Positions 21,673-33,122 of a stretch of DNA of 64,000 nucleotides are shown here, in pieces. A program made the translations under genes and the position numbers. The notes under the pieces are model-generated. The model searched no databases. It was not told where the DNA came from and saw only the letters and a program-made list of their open reading frames with translations. Within the stretch, counting starts at the first letter, position 1. Each line of letters opens with the position of its first letter. This stretch comes from Sweltsa coloradensis (Eukaryota; Arthropoda; Insecta; Plecoptera; Chloroperlidae), in assembly GCA_024449915.1 (NCBI GenBank), contig JAMZAV010001829.1, positions 1 through 64,000 on the forward strand. Direction: 5' to 3'.

Positions 21673-22517
21673 TCAAAGATATGAAAAAAAAAAAAAAAAA
21701 AAAATCAAAGATATGAGAGTTAAAATTAGAAATATAGCCATCAGCTTGAAACAAACTAAAAGTCATGATGAAAGGAGAGAGTTGCAGATGAATAAAAAAG
21801 AATATAGAAAAATTATAAAGGATGCTAAGGCAAATGCTTTGAGGGAACAGGTTCTGCTCTCTAATTGTAAAAGTAGAACTTTGTGGCAGTGTATTAATAG
21901 TGATAGGAATAAAAAATCTACCGTAAATGACATAGGTATAAATATACAGTTACAAAATTACAATGGGTGTCTAACAACAAGTACTGAGCAGGCAGTGGAC
22001 CTGCTAAATCAGTACTTCTGTGAGGCTCCGAGTAAATTATTAGAAAAGGATCAAGAAAACTGTAATTCCCAATCTAATTTTAAACCACTACAGGACTCCG
22101 GGTTAGTTTTTGCTCTTCAATATATTAACGAGAATGAAGTAATGGGATTAATACTTCGATTAAAAAACAAGAAGTCTTCAGGACCCGATGGAATTTCGAG
22201 CAGCCTCTTGAAACAGTGTGCTCGCACACTGCTAAGGCCTTTGACACATTTAATAAATGCTTCCTTTGATGAAGGTGTATTTCCGTCTTCTCTAAAATTA
22301 GCAAAGGTCACCCCAATTTTTAAGGGATTGGATCGTAAAGATGCGAGTTGCTACAGACCAATTTCAAATCTAAATGCCATATCTAAAATATTTGAAATGG
22401 CAATGTGCAGTAAATTAATGTCATACATGGAAGAAAATAGTTTAATTTCAATCAAACAGCATGGTTTTCGACCTAAAAAATCAACAGAGACAGCAATAGC
22501 TTCCATTGTAGATAATA
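21673..22517 (+). pseudogene. LINE ORF2 segment: pre-RT region and RT fingers
   Basis: An open reading from 21713 to 22517 gives a Lys-rich pre-RT region (RELQMNKKEYRKIIKDAKAN), then LRLKNKKSSGPDGISSSLLK (RT block 1), FPSSLKLAKVTPIFKG (block 2), YRPISNLNAISKIFEMAM (block 2a) and QHGFRPKKSTETAIASIVDN (block 3). The reading is cut by the hairpin element at 22518 before the catalytic motif. It is the best-preserved RT frame on the plus strand, about 268 codons without a shift. No continuation is seen after 23023. Confidence 0.8.
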
Positions 22518-23023
22518 CCCCAAAATACAAAAATTTGTAAAAAAAAACGGCAGCCAAGCTCTCCTTCCAAAGTCTTCGGCTATGAATGCTGTGAGATATA
22601 GAAGTTGAGCCAAGCATTTAATTCTTTCTCCCTAGTTTCACATTGAAAAGAAGTAAGATCATTTCGCCTGTTGACAAGCGCCAAGCCAACCCTTTTCGTG
22701 GTAAAAAAAGGAAAAATTTTAAACTCAAAATCATAAAAAAATTACTTGGCCATTGACTTTTTAGAGTCCTCGTACCAAAATCAATAGCCAAGTAATTTTT
22801 TTTATGATTTTGAGTTTAAAATTTTTCCTTTTTTTACCACGAAAAAGGGTTGGCTTGGCGCTTGTCAACAGGCGAAATGATCTTACTTCTTTTCAATGTG
22901 AAACTAGGGAGAAAGAATTAAATGCTTAGCTCAACACACAGCACATATCTCACAGCATTCATAGCCGAAGACTTTGGAAGGAGAGCTTGGCTGCCGTTTT
23001 TTACAAATTTTTGTATTTTGGGG
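22518..23023. mobile_element. near-perfect 0.5-kb hairpin (foldback MITE)
   Basis: Left arm 22518-22757 starts CCCCAAAATACAAAAATTTG. Right arm about 22782-23023 is its near-exact inverse. The loop is about 25-40 bases (GACTTTTTAGAGTCCTCGTA). Differences are a few bases (for example AGAAGTTGAGC against the right-arm CACACAGCAC segment). No ORF. Transcription through it would give a long double-stranded RNA. Confidence 0.85.
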
Positions 23024-23362
23024 GGATATCACATCTTTTTGTTGTTTGTTTCATATCAAGGCTTGAAATATGTGAAATACGTGTAAAGGTGGATACAGTG
23101 CCTTTAAAACAGATTGTCTGGAAACAAAAGCTACCATTTTTTTTGTTTACAATATGTAGGCCCTAGGCCTAGTTGACAATATTCACATGTTTTTATTAAA
23201 TTTAATATGGTTAATGTCGTCTTGGGTTTTTGTGTGAATGATTTGTTGACCGGACTATAACACATTGACACATAATTTTAATCAGGAATTAAAATATTAA
23301 AAATTGTAATAAATACGACCTAACGTTTTTCCCAAAGTAAAGAGTGGTAGGGAACAGTGGAG
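23024..23362. other. non-coding stretch before the tandem array
   Basis: About 340 bases of AT-rich sequence with one TAGGCCCTAGGCCTAG low-complexity patch. No feature recognised. Confidence 0.5.
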
Positions 23363-24737
23363 GTAAAATATCGCTTGTCTCCTGGGCCCCGATTCATGTA
23401 CATTTAACCCGGAGTTAGGGCGAGGTAAGGAAGGAATAGGACGGGTTAGGTCGAACCAATGAACAAGCTCTATGTCACTGTATGAATGACGATTAACTTA
23501 TCACTGCAACTTAGATGATTGTTTCATTGGTTTCCACCGCCATCTAACTTAGTAAGTTTGACGACGAACTTTGCTAAATGTCGCCGTGTTTTATTTAATT
23601 TTTGATGTTTAATGAGAATTTTGATGCGAGTGTGTTGTACATCATCGAATTAAAAAAAATACGTATACTCTTGCCGTAAGTTATGGCATAGCCTAGGACT
23701 ATCGTATTATTTTGATTCAAAATAAAGTTGCAATTAGCCGTCGAAACTTGTAACTTTTTAGGGAAGTGTGTCGAAACATGGCCATGCAGGCTAGGTAAGG
23801 CCTAGGGCTTTTCAATCGTGTATTGGTACTATGCATATTTCCAGGCCTAAAGCCTCCAGGAACAATAGACTAAGTCTATTAAATTATAAATAATTTTCTA
23901 CAACTAAGCCTAGGTCGATGCCTGTTTCTGTTATGTTTTTTGAGCGCAATAACAATATTTTTCTAGTTTAACGTCTAGGCTCAAAAATAAAAATGTCCGC
24001 CTATCTGTTCACAAATTTTGGCTACCTCCGAGGCAGCATAAATCGGTATTCATGAAGCATTGACTTGCCCTAACTCTCGCTAACTTTCACACCACCGCTA
24101 ATCCTGGCTAGCTCGGGGATTAGGTCAAGGTAAGGCCGAGTGGCAATGACTATATTTTTAGGTAAACACATTGTTTTTTACAAAATACTAAACAAGAATA
24201 TCGAAAATGCGTCTTTGTGAGTCGATTCTATTTTAATCTGAAATTAATAGACATGTAACTTTTTGAATTGTGTCTTGGCATTAACTTGATGGGCCAATTT
24301 GTGTGGGAGTGCAAAATCCATTTTTCTCACCACTTTAGGTGTAGTCATTAGCGCCAAAAAGGGCATAAGTAGGGCGATATTGAACAGTAAATACATTTTG
24401 CCCAAATAAGGGCCTAACTAGTATGTGTTACAAGTTAAAGGTCTTATAAACAACATATAGACTCGAACCCAAAAAATTGCATATTTTTTACAACGATTTG
24501 GTGCAAGAAATTATTTTGTCGTTGTACCGTTTCTTTTTTTACCATATCTCAGCCGGTTGTATGTACTGGTAGTCGACACTTGTGTGAAATATTTCTTTAC
24601 CAGACCAAACAACGAAAGTCTGCACGGGGATATAAAGTACACACAAATAACAGACAATAATTTTAAAAATGCCAATTACTGAGTGTAGCATAACATAAAT
24701 AAACAATTATTGGGCAATTTTAAAAGGTAAAAGAATT

Positions 24738-24815
24738 TGGATCAAGCAGGTTCCGAACTGGCGACCCTTTACGTGGTAGTTGACCATGCTACGCACTACT
24801 ACGCCACGACGCGGC
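24738..24815 (-). other. tRNA-like module, minus strand
   Basis: Minus-strand reading has an A-box-like TGGCGTAGTAGTGCGTAGC and a B-box-like CAGTTCGGAACC spaced as in a tRNA. The acceptor stem is poor. It lies 14 bases from a divergent plus-strand tRNA-like module. Probably tRNA-derived repeat sequence rather than a working gene. Confidence 0.4.
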
Positions 24816-24828
24816 CGTCCTTCGCGTT

Positions 24829-24914
24829 GGCTTTGAGTGGTACATCGTTGGTCTTGTGGTTAGCGTACCTGCTTCCAATGCAGAAAGTACAGGGTTCGAT
24901 TCCCGTCAAAGTCA
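24829..24914 (+). other. tRNA-like module, plus strand
   Basis: A seven-pair acceptor stem GGCTTTG/CAAAGTC (one G-T pair), an A-box-like TGGTCTTGTGGTTAGCGT, an anticodon-type arm CTGC-TTCCAAT-GCAG (the loop would read CCA) and a B box GGGTTCGATTCCC. About 16 extra bases sit between the acceptor and D arm, and the T stem has mismatches, so a functional tRNA is doubtful. tRNA pseudogene or SINE head is more likely. Confidence 0.45.
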
Positions 24915-25251
24915 GAAGATTTTTAACTTCTGATTTGGCCTTAAGTCCACCAGTTAATTGTCTTAGGAGTTTGTAAACGGTGAGGTGACTTATGAGCCGT
25001 CCTAGCAACCAAGTACATAATAAATTCAGAGTTGTTCTGAATCGACCTTGTTGATTCTGGCGTGGATCCGCGGGTGTTCGCACTGTCCATATCACTGATT
25101 GCTATATTTCCTATTACAAATATCGATCTTTGGTTGGTTATCGCTCACTCGTCGATTGCGTCGGCGCCTACAGGGTTGGCTTGGTCGCTTTGATTTACTG
25201 TCCCACACTGAAAATCAGTTATATAACTGAGTGGGTAGACTCTAAATACAA

Positions 25252-25257
25252 TTTATT

Positions 25258-25292
<35 letters not shown>
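25252..25292. repeat. (TTTA)n microsatellite
   Basis: Nine to ten TTTA units within the TIR element. Confidence 0.9.
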
Positions 25293-27005
25293 TAACACGA
25301 GCCTCACGACGCATTCAGATAACTCTTTATTTAATGGTATTATTAAGGGCACTTTTTACACTTCAAAGCCTTCTGCCACATTTAATTACTGTTATAATTG
25401 ACTATTTATAAAGCATGCACGTTATTACTCATTTATTCTGGCGTAATAACATTTGAGGTGAGGTTTCTGCCGTCGTCGGTGCAAATAGCCACTACCTCCG
25501 CCTAACTCTTGGTGTTAGGGAGTATAAGGCTGAGGTAGGGGTAGGGCGAGGTAGCGAGTGTTAGCTCAACGTACATGAATCGGATTTGACGTTGCCCCTC
25601 GCTAACTCTTCTTAACCCTGCCTAACCCTGGGATAAAAATGTACATGAATCGGGGCCCTGGCGTATTATTATGTTTCATATTATTATGTGACATCATGCC
25701 AAATTTCATGCTTATAACTCATTCGATACCTTTATGGTGAATGCTGGAAATCAAGGTAAAAATAATATAAACTATTAGGGATGGGGGTTGAAAAAGAGTT
25801 GTTTAGGAAATGAGAATAGGCTTATTGGGTTAAAACACATTAAAACATAATTTACTAATTTGAATAATACAATTTTGGGTTAGAGCTATGAATTATTCCA
25901 ATTTTAGGGGATGATTTAGGGGATGTTGGGGGTGGAATATCGCTTGCATCGCGACGAATTATTTTTCATATTAGTATGTAGGCCTAACATCATGCCAAAT
26001 TTCATGCAGATAACTCATTAGGTGCCTTCATGGTGAATGCTGGAAATCAAGGTAAAAATAATATAAACTATAAGGGATGGAGGTTGAAAAAATGTGGTTT
26101 AGGAAATAAGAATAGGCCGATTGGGTTAAAACACATTAAAACATAATTTTAATAACCACCTAATTTGAATAAAACATCAATTTTAGATTAGAGTTATGAA
26201 TTATTCCAATTTAAGGGGGTGTTGAGGGTGGAATATTGATTGCCTCTCGGCGGATTATTTTTCATATTGTTATGCACCATAATGTTAAATTGCATGATTA
26301 TAACTCATTAGGTGCCTTCGTGGTGAATGCTGGAAATGAATATAAAAATAATATAAACTATTAGGGATGGGGGTTGAAAAAATGTGGTAAAGGAAATGAG
26401 AATAGGCTGATTGGGTTAAAGCACATTAAAACATAATTTAATAATTTGAATAAAAATTCAATTTTGGTTTAGAGCTATTAATTATTCCAATTTTAGGGGA
26501 TGATTTAGGGGGTGTTGGGGGTGGAATATCGCTTGCCTCTCGGCAAATGATTTTTTATATGAGAATGTACCATCATGCCAAATTTCATGCTGATAACTCA
26601 TTAGGTACCTTCATGATGAATGCTGGAAATCAAGGTTAAAATAATATAAACTATAAGGGATGGGGGTTGAAAAAATGTGGTTTAGGAAATGAGAATAGGC
26701 CGATTGGGTTAAAACACATTAAAACATAATTTTAATAACTAATTTGAATAAGGGGGATGGATGGAATATCGCTTAATTGCCTCTCGGCGGATTACTTTTT
26801 ATATTATTATGTACCATCATGTCAAATTTCATTATGATAACTCATAAGATGCCTTCGTGGTGAAAGCTGGAAATCAAGATAAAAATAATATAAACTATTA
26901 GGGATAAGGGTTGACAAAATGTGGTTTATATAATGAGAATAGGCCGATTGGATTAAAACACTTAAGAACACAATTTTAATAACTAATTTGAATAAAAATT
27001 CAATT

Positions 27006-27929
27006 GACGACTTGAAATGTACCCGCCTCCTGACGTCACGAGGCAACATGGCGGAATTAGTTGGTATAAATCCTCATTTCGCAAGTTGACGCCTGCTTCA
27101 CGGCGCAACACTTATCACGCTCTAACTTTTATTCTATTCATTATTTTGACAATAGTTAAATGAATAATATTTAGCAAATATATCATTCTTTGTAATAGCG
27201 ATTATTTCGATTTTTTTGACACAGTCGTTAGCTTGTTATAACAATGTACGCATCATACATGTGAAAATTATCAATGACTAAAGTTTTCTCAATAATTTAT
27301 TTGACAAAAAACTACTGATCGGATTTCGACAAGACCTCTTTAAAAATATGCATCAGACTTTTTAGACAAGAAATAAACTAACTTTCTAGATAGAAAGTGC
27401 ACTGAACGAAACTTTGCAGCATAGAGTTATATGCAGGGTATGTGTTTTTATCTAAAATTCGCACTCTTGACGTGCGGATGAGCCGTGAAAAAGTGCACGC
27501 TGCATATTACTCTATGCTATAAATTTTTGTTCAGTGCACTTTCTATCTAGAAAGTTAGTATATTTCTTGTCTAAACAGTCTGATGCATTTTTACAGAGAA
27601 TCCTTGTCGAAATCCGATCAGTAGTTGTTTGTATAATTAATTAATGAGAAAACTTAAGTCATTGATAATTTTCACTTGTGTGATGCGTACATTGTTATAA
27701 CTAGCTAACGACTTTGTCAAAAAAATCAAAATAATCGCTATTACAAGGAATGATATGTTTGCTAAATGTTATTCATTTAAGTGTTGTCCAAATAATGAAT
27801 AGAATAAAAGTTAGAGCGTGATAAGTGATGCCCCGTTCAGCAGGCGCCAACTTGCGAAATAAGGATTTATACCCAATACTAGTCACGTGACCTATCGATC
27901 GTTTTAAGCTCCGCCCATTTCGAGTCGTC
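27006..27929. mobile_element. 924-bp foldback element with AATT target duplication
   Basis: Left arm starts GACGACTTGAAATG; the right arm ends with the inverse of GACGACTCGAAATG. The arms stay complementary for about 430 bases (for example ACTGATCGGATTTCGACAAG and its inverse; CTTTCTAGATAGAAAGTGCA) around a short centre at 27440-27495. AATT lies at 27002-27005 and 27930-27933. Excision rejoins the tandem-repeat unit (ATTCAATTTTGGGTTAGAG). No ORF of note. Confidence 0.85.
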
Positions 27930-28012
27930 AATTCTGGGTTAGAGCTATGAATTATTTTAATTTTAGGGGATGATTTAGGGGGGGTTGGGGGTGGAATATT
28001 GCTTGTCTCTCG

Positions 28013-28806
28013 GCGGAAGTTTGTGAGTCTGAGATACATCTAAGAAAAAGATACATATAAAAAAAAAATTCCTAAACATCGTGGATTTAGACCCATTGAC
28101 AAGAGTGCAGCTCGGGTATAGATCTGTCTGGTACGACAAAGGAGTCACTTTGTATCCACCATTCGCGCGGACAGAACAATACAAGAGAGGGTTCTTTTGT
28201 CGCGCAATTGCCTCGCTTAACTCTTTAGAGCAAAATACTAGGCAATTGAGCGACATTAAAACTTTTGGAACCAACTTGAGATGTGGCCTACTCGAAAGTC
28301 AAGCAGCTTGACCATAGACTCGAATGTAAATAAACAACACGAACTGAACTCGTCACAGACATGCATATTGCATACACACGAACACTCTCTCATACTCACA
28401 CTCGAACTCGCACTCGCACTCACACTCACACTCACACTCACACTCACACTCACACTCACACTCACATGCTCACGCTCACTCACACTCTCACAAACGCACT
28501 CACTTCCCCCACGCACTCATGTACCACACTCTCCTCACAGCCTCCCCACAAATCTTAATAACACTTATGTCATCCATTATTTTATTTTTTCACGCCACCT
28601 CCAGTAGCTTTAATATCTGTACATAACATATTACGTATAAATAGCATTACTTTAGGTTTAGACAGTAGTTAAGATTATATTTAGATCATACACTGGTGGT
28701 AAGGCACATGTTGTTATGGGGCCTTGCTCTACTCTTGCCACCAGCAATGTGCTTGTATTACTGTAATTCAATCATGTTGAAAATAAATAATAATAATAAT
28801 AATAAG
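28013..28806 (+). pseudogene. LINE C-terminal end with hairpin 3' UTR
   Basis: The 76-aa reading from 28081 (DLDPLTRVQL, PPFARTEQYKRGFF) matches the minus-strand ORF at 58823-58566 (DLDPYARLQV, PPFARTTAYQNGFYYR). This is the end of a LINE ORF2, where an RT..Y..GFF.R..WN.LP block is usual. The 3' UTR includes an ACTCAC microsatellite and ends in a stem-loop (28693-28703 with 28734-28744) and AATAATAAT. Confidence 0.65.
28385..28475. repeat. (ACTCAC)n microsatellite
   Basis: About ten ACTCAC/ACACTC units. The apparent Ser/Val-Ser and Thr-His-repeat ORFs on both strands here are artefacts of the repeat. Confidence 0.9.
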
Positions 28807-29185
28807 TGTGGTCCAAGTTTCATAGTTCTAAGATGTACCATTTTCTCTGTAGGCTCTTATTCCTCTATGGCAGAATCCACTACCCCCCCAACCAACCAAC
28901 CAACCAACCAACCAACCAACCAACCAGCCAAAAGATTTTCATCTACTATTACGCACTTTTTTAACACAGAACGAGTTATGGGATCGGGCTGATTTTTTTT
29001 TTGGTATGTCATGGACCACATATCAGGTCATATACCGAGTTTCAAGATTGTAAATCTTTTGGGAAGGCGTGTGCAGATAGCTGAAAACCCCCCAACTCGG
29101 GTAGCTGTAAACAGGGCCGAGTTATCGTCGCCTACTAGCAGTCGCGTGCGCTTGGCTACGGGCGAACGACCGTCGCCCTAGTTTC
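28807..29185. other. non-coding stretch with (AACC)n
   Basis: A short tetranucleotide run (AACC, 28880-28925) in otherwise unremarkable sequence. No feature recognised. Confidence 0.5.
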
Positions 29186-30635
29186 TAACTAAGTTAGATA
29201 AACATAAACATGTTCTAATTCTACAAATGGACCTGTCTAAAGCGTTTGATTGTGTGAACTCGGGGATTTTGGTCAATAAATTGTACTCGTATGGTGTCAG
29301 GGGATATCCCCTACAGTGGATGCATTCATATCTGCATGGTAGAGCACAATATGTGAGTATTAAAGATAGGAAAACAAATCAGGAATTCAAGTCAGGGTAT
29401 GCTCTGTTAAATATTGGTGTGCCTCAAGGCTCAATACTTGGTCCTTCATTTTTCAATGTCCATATTAATGATCTCCCAGAAGCTATAACTATGGGAGATT
29501 TTATAATGTACGCAGATGATTCTACTGCCATTCTATCTCATGAGGTGCTATCTACACTTGAGATCAACGCTTTTATAACTTTAGCCGAGGCAGCGCAGTG
29601 GCTTCGTGACAATTACATGGTGTTAAATTTGAATAAAACTAAAATTATGCTTATAAGTAAGAAAAAGGAGCAGCAAATCAACCAATACATCTGGAGGCAA
29701 GTGATGAGCATAACACAGTACTAATTGAACAGGTCAATGACATCCAAGTTTTAGGAATAACTATAGACGAGCACTTGAACTGGGGTATGCAATGTGATTC
29801 AGTATCTAAGAAATTAAGTGGAAGTTTATTTGTTCTAAGAAAGATCAAAATCTACAATAATAAGGACTTGATGCTCACAGCATACCATGCTCTAATAGAA
29901 TCGAATCTTAGTTATGGGATTTTGGCCTGGGGATGGTCAAACAAGGAAAATGTAAGAAGAATTTTCTCGCAACAAAAGAGAGCAATAAGGCTGATATGTA
30001 ACTTAGGCAGTCGGGAGACATGCAGAGGACAATTTCTAGCGCTGGGATTACTAACTCTCCCAAGTTTGTACATCTTTAAAGCAATAACCTTTGTAAAATT
30101 GCATAAGTCAGAAATGTTTAGAAATGGGGATTTGCATCATCATAATACCAGAAGAAAAAATGATGTACATGTGTTTGCTCATAACCTGCAATCATTTAAA
30201 AAGGGGCCAACCTTTGCAGGGGCAACTTTTTTTAATGCTCTTCCAATGAATGTCAAGACTATCAGTGAATATAGCACTTTTAAGAGGAGACTGCATGCAT
30301 TTTTAATTAGAAAAGAATTTTACTCTGTCGATGAAATGTTGGCAAATGCTGATAACCATTGTGATAACTAATTTTTAAATGTATATATATATATATGTAT
30401 AAATGTGATAGGTATTTTACTACAGGTGGACAAACTTTAGGCCAAGGCTAAATGAGGTGATCGTGTATTATGTACGTATCTAATGTCTTGTGTTATTGAC
30501 GTTTTTAATAGTATATTATGCTATTTTCCACATTGGAACATTATTTATTATGACGTGTGCCACACAATGTTTTTGTAATAATTGCACAAATAAAAATGAA
30601 ATGAAAATAAATGAAATGCGATTAGCTCACGTGTC
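29186..30635 (+). pseudogene. 5'-truncated LINE RT, one main frameshift
   Basis: 29227-29724 reads MDLSKAFDCVNSGILVNKLY, YGVRG, GVPQGSILGPSFF, HINDLPEAI and catalytic YADDSTAIL. A shift near 29700-29770 leads to 29775-30371: MNWGMQCDSVSKKLSG, HALIESNLSYGILAWGWSN, QKRAIRLICNLGSR, HHHNTRRKND and FFNALPMNVKTISEYSTFKR. This is the RT palm-to-tail of a Jockey/CR1-group LINE with intact YADD. The 3' end has a (GAAAT)n-type tail (AAAATGAAATGAAAATAAATG). The 5' truncation is at about 29185. It is one of the least decayed RTs in the window. Confidence 0.85.
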
Positions 30636-32984
30636 AGAGTGAATTATTTTAGTTTTTACTGTTTTGCAGGACTATAATGGATGTTGAGAATGTTTGTAGG
30701 ATATTCAGGAAGTCCTGTTGCATTGTTGGCTGTTCAAATTGAATAGCCAACACAGAAACATATGTTATATTTTAGAGTTTTCCTGGCAGACCCCATGAGA
30801 AGGAATGGCGCGTCAGACTGGTCCAAGCAGTGAACGGATAGATGAAAGTTTTTCTGTAACCCTACATTTATTTACTAATGCAAACAGTGTATTAATTAAA
30901 CACAAACCTGAACCTTGGCCGATAAGTAATAGCCAACAGTCCTAGGTCTAACTAGGCATATCTGTGGAAGGTCTGAAGTTGTGACTGACTAGGCCTAGTT
31001 TCCATCATGACAGTTGACAGATCATGTGGCAGATAGAACCTAGCAGACGAAGTCATATTGTTTTCATTTTGGTATTTTGCACATGCAAAAATTTGAAATC
31101 GGACTCATGATGGATAGACCCTACTTAACGCGATAGTCCAGCCTACATTCACTGAAATTGGGGTTAGATTTAGCTTTTGATATCGCCCGGAAGGCAGCTA
31201 TAGGCCTAGGCCCTACCTAGGCGTAGGCCTCTGGCCTAGGAACCTTTTTGGTTTGACCTAGGTCTTAACTGTTTGCCTAAGCCTGTCAGGACAGTCAGTA
31301 GTGTCTACTAAATATTAATGCATTGTTGCCCATGTCACTGGATTCAGTTCTTATAAAAAGTAAAGTGGCCAGGGTCTAGGCGCGCAGCTAATTAACCATA
31401 GGCCTAGGCCTACAAAAGAATCAACACAAAACCTGACAGAAAGCTGCTCAAACTGTTCTCAAGAAACTAAGCCTCAGAGCCTAGGCATAATTGTAGCATG
31501 TAGGGTTTAACTTTACGCCCCTGGGACATTTTTAAATGTAGGTAACTAGGCCTAATGCACTTCAAATCAATTATTCACGCGACATAGGCTTAGACCTTGC
31601 GGCGTGTTGCGAGTGAACTTCGTGATATATTGTGAGTGTTTGGGTATTTTGTATTTATTTCCTTTTCTAGTGATATCTTCGTTGACTTGTTATAAATCTG
31701 AAATAACGATTCTCTGTCTTATTTCACGTGTCAGCCAGGATTTTAAAGCTCTGGATAGGGGCTATAGTCAAGCTGTGACTCGTTTGGAATTGCAAATAAA
31801 AACATCCACTTTAACCCGAGAGTAGTCGCGTGTGGTCTTTTAGAACGACTTTTTTTTTCAACAGTTGGTATTTGTTCAGCGTGCATGCGTGGCTTGTCTA
31901 GTTCCGCCTACCTTCTCAAAATAGATTTGTGAAGCCAGTGTGCAATACGCGATTCAGTGTTCTGCAGAACTTCATCTAAGATAAGAGGTCCTGTTCGGTT
32001 GCTTGGTCTTTTCGACCGCTGCGCGACTACTAAGGGAGGCAAAAATATGCATACTCAATCACTATTATGAGACATGTATTTTGTTATCGTAGGTTGATTA
32101 TTCTTCAACATACAGTGTTGGCATAATATCACTGTCTTGGTTTACTAATAATTCGAACTACAGGGTGTTTCAAAACATATTTTTATATATTTTTGTAGGT
32201 TTGCAACATTCTGTGTTTGATTGATTGTTGATTGATTATTTATTGATTATTGATTGATAATTGATTAATATAACTATGTATGCTGTCACATATATGATAA
32301 ATTATCTTATATTGGTAATCAAAACGTCATCCTAACGTTATTAGCCCATAATAAATATTGCGGTCTAAAGGACCGGGCGCGACTACTAACGTTACAAACA
32401 GGGGCGCGGCTTCTCTCGGGTTAATCATGACGTTTAGCAAACAAAACTATTTTTGTGATGGTGTTTTAGGCCTATACTTTTTCAGGTATATGATAATAAG
32501 ATAATAAGCAATTGTTTGGTTTCATATCCTGCATGAACCTTCTGAAAACCACATTTAATAACACAATTTGCGTTGTTATAGCCATTACAGCAATGTCAAA
32601 TCCTACATGTGATTCAGTCAACTTGTTCCCCCAGTGGCCGCCCAGAGCGCTGCGTGTATTTTTAGTGGTGCGCTCAGTGGCTAATCTCGGTGCCCATACC
32701 CAGCACCCACAATTAATTAAATTAGTGAAATTTAAATGTAAATCTGTGGACTTGATCTTGAATATTTTTTTATATTTTTTAGGTATGCCTACTGTATACT
32801 GTACCTCCTCCTACTGCACACATTGAGCCTTTTAGTTTAGGCCTACTCTTTTCACTCTAGTATCAGCCAATTATAATGTAATGTATTAACTTACTACCAA
32901 ACTATTGTATGTCTAGGCCAGCACATGAGTACAAATGCAAGTGTACCAATTTCCAATCATTGTTCTTATTTTGTTTTGTTGCAG
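30636..32984. other. probable intron/intergenic sequence, no gene recognised
   Basis: Contains many GGCCTAGGCCTA-type patches (30950-31480) and a TGATTGATTATTGATTG run (32212-32270). Candidate acceptors such as TTTTGCAG at 30663-30670 are followed quickly by stops. It holds one TIR element (31821-32387). Confidence 0.4.
31821..32387. mobile_element. TIR element, AGTAGTCGCG ends
   Basis: The left end AGTAGTCGCGTGTGGTCTTT is inverted at the right end as AGTAGTCGCGCCCGGTCCTT. An internal inverted copy of the terminus (AGTAGTCGCGCAGCGGTCG) lies near 32008-32031, suggesting an internal rearrangement or a nested copy. No ORF. Confidence 0.5.
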
Positions 32985-33122
32985 GAAGAAATGGAGATTT
33001 TGTTCCCTGGTGTTAACCTTAGTGACAAGGAACTTAAAGTCGCAACAGGTGAATTGGACCTTTTCATCCTGTATGCTTTTCAAAATGTCTTGTTCTACCA
33101 GAAGGAGTTGAAAAAACTAGAG
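32985..33122 (+). CDS. candidate host-gene exon A (46 codons, phase 0-0)
   Basis: The acceptor tract TTATTTTGTTTTGTTGCAG precedes GAA GAA ATG; the donor is CTAGAG|GTAGGT. The exon is exactly 138 bases, open, with both boundaries in phase 0. The peptide starts EEMEILFPGVNLSDKELKV, has FILYAFQNVLFYQKELKKLE at the end, and is predicted helical or coiled-coil. No TE motif and no repeat copy are seen. Its partner is the exon at 58038-58172, same strand and phase. I do not recognise the protein. A retained ORF continues upstream into intron by chance. Confidence 0.6.

Larger units (their letters stand above)
23384..25658. mobile_element. 2.3-kb TIR element inside the tandem repeat
   Basis: The left end GGGCCCCGATTCATGTACAT is exactly inverted at the right end (25658 reading back). 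Both ends carry subterminal TAACTC/GAGTTAG and CCTAACCCTG motifs, which recur internally near 24060-24130 and 25490-25580. Excision restores the 295-bp periodicity of the host repeat. No transposase ORF is recognised. It carries two tRNA-like modules (24738-24815 minus, 24829-24914 plus). The target duplication is very short or absent. Confidence 0.7.
23363..28012. repeat. ~295-bp tandem repeat, split by two insertions
   Basis: The marker GGAATATCGCTTG recurs at about 23363, 25932, 26228, 26521, 26761 and 27991. Intervals after removing the inserted elements are about 294, 296, 293, 240 and 302. Other shared blocks are TCATGCCAAATTTCATGC, GATAACTCATTAGGTGCCTT, GAATGCTGGAAATCAAGG and GGGTTAGAGCTATGAATTAT. 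One unit has an internal deletion (240). No coding. It may be satellite-like or the internal repeats of a larger element. Confidence 0.8.

Noticed and set aside
25659..27001. CRISPR-like regular repeats
   Set aside because: Units are about 295 bp, contiguous and diverged, with no short repeat-spacer structure; the genome is eukaryotic.
28361..28558. Thr-His and Ser-Val repeat ORFs on both strands
   Set aside because: They are translations of an (ACTCAC)n microsatellite with no conserved codon pattern.
30663..30750. Candidate exon after TTTTGCAG
   Set aside because: Stops occur in two frames within about 60 bases, there is no good donor, and no similarity to exon A or B.
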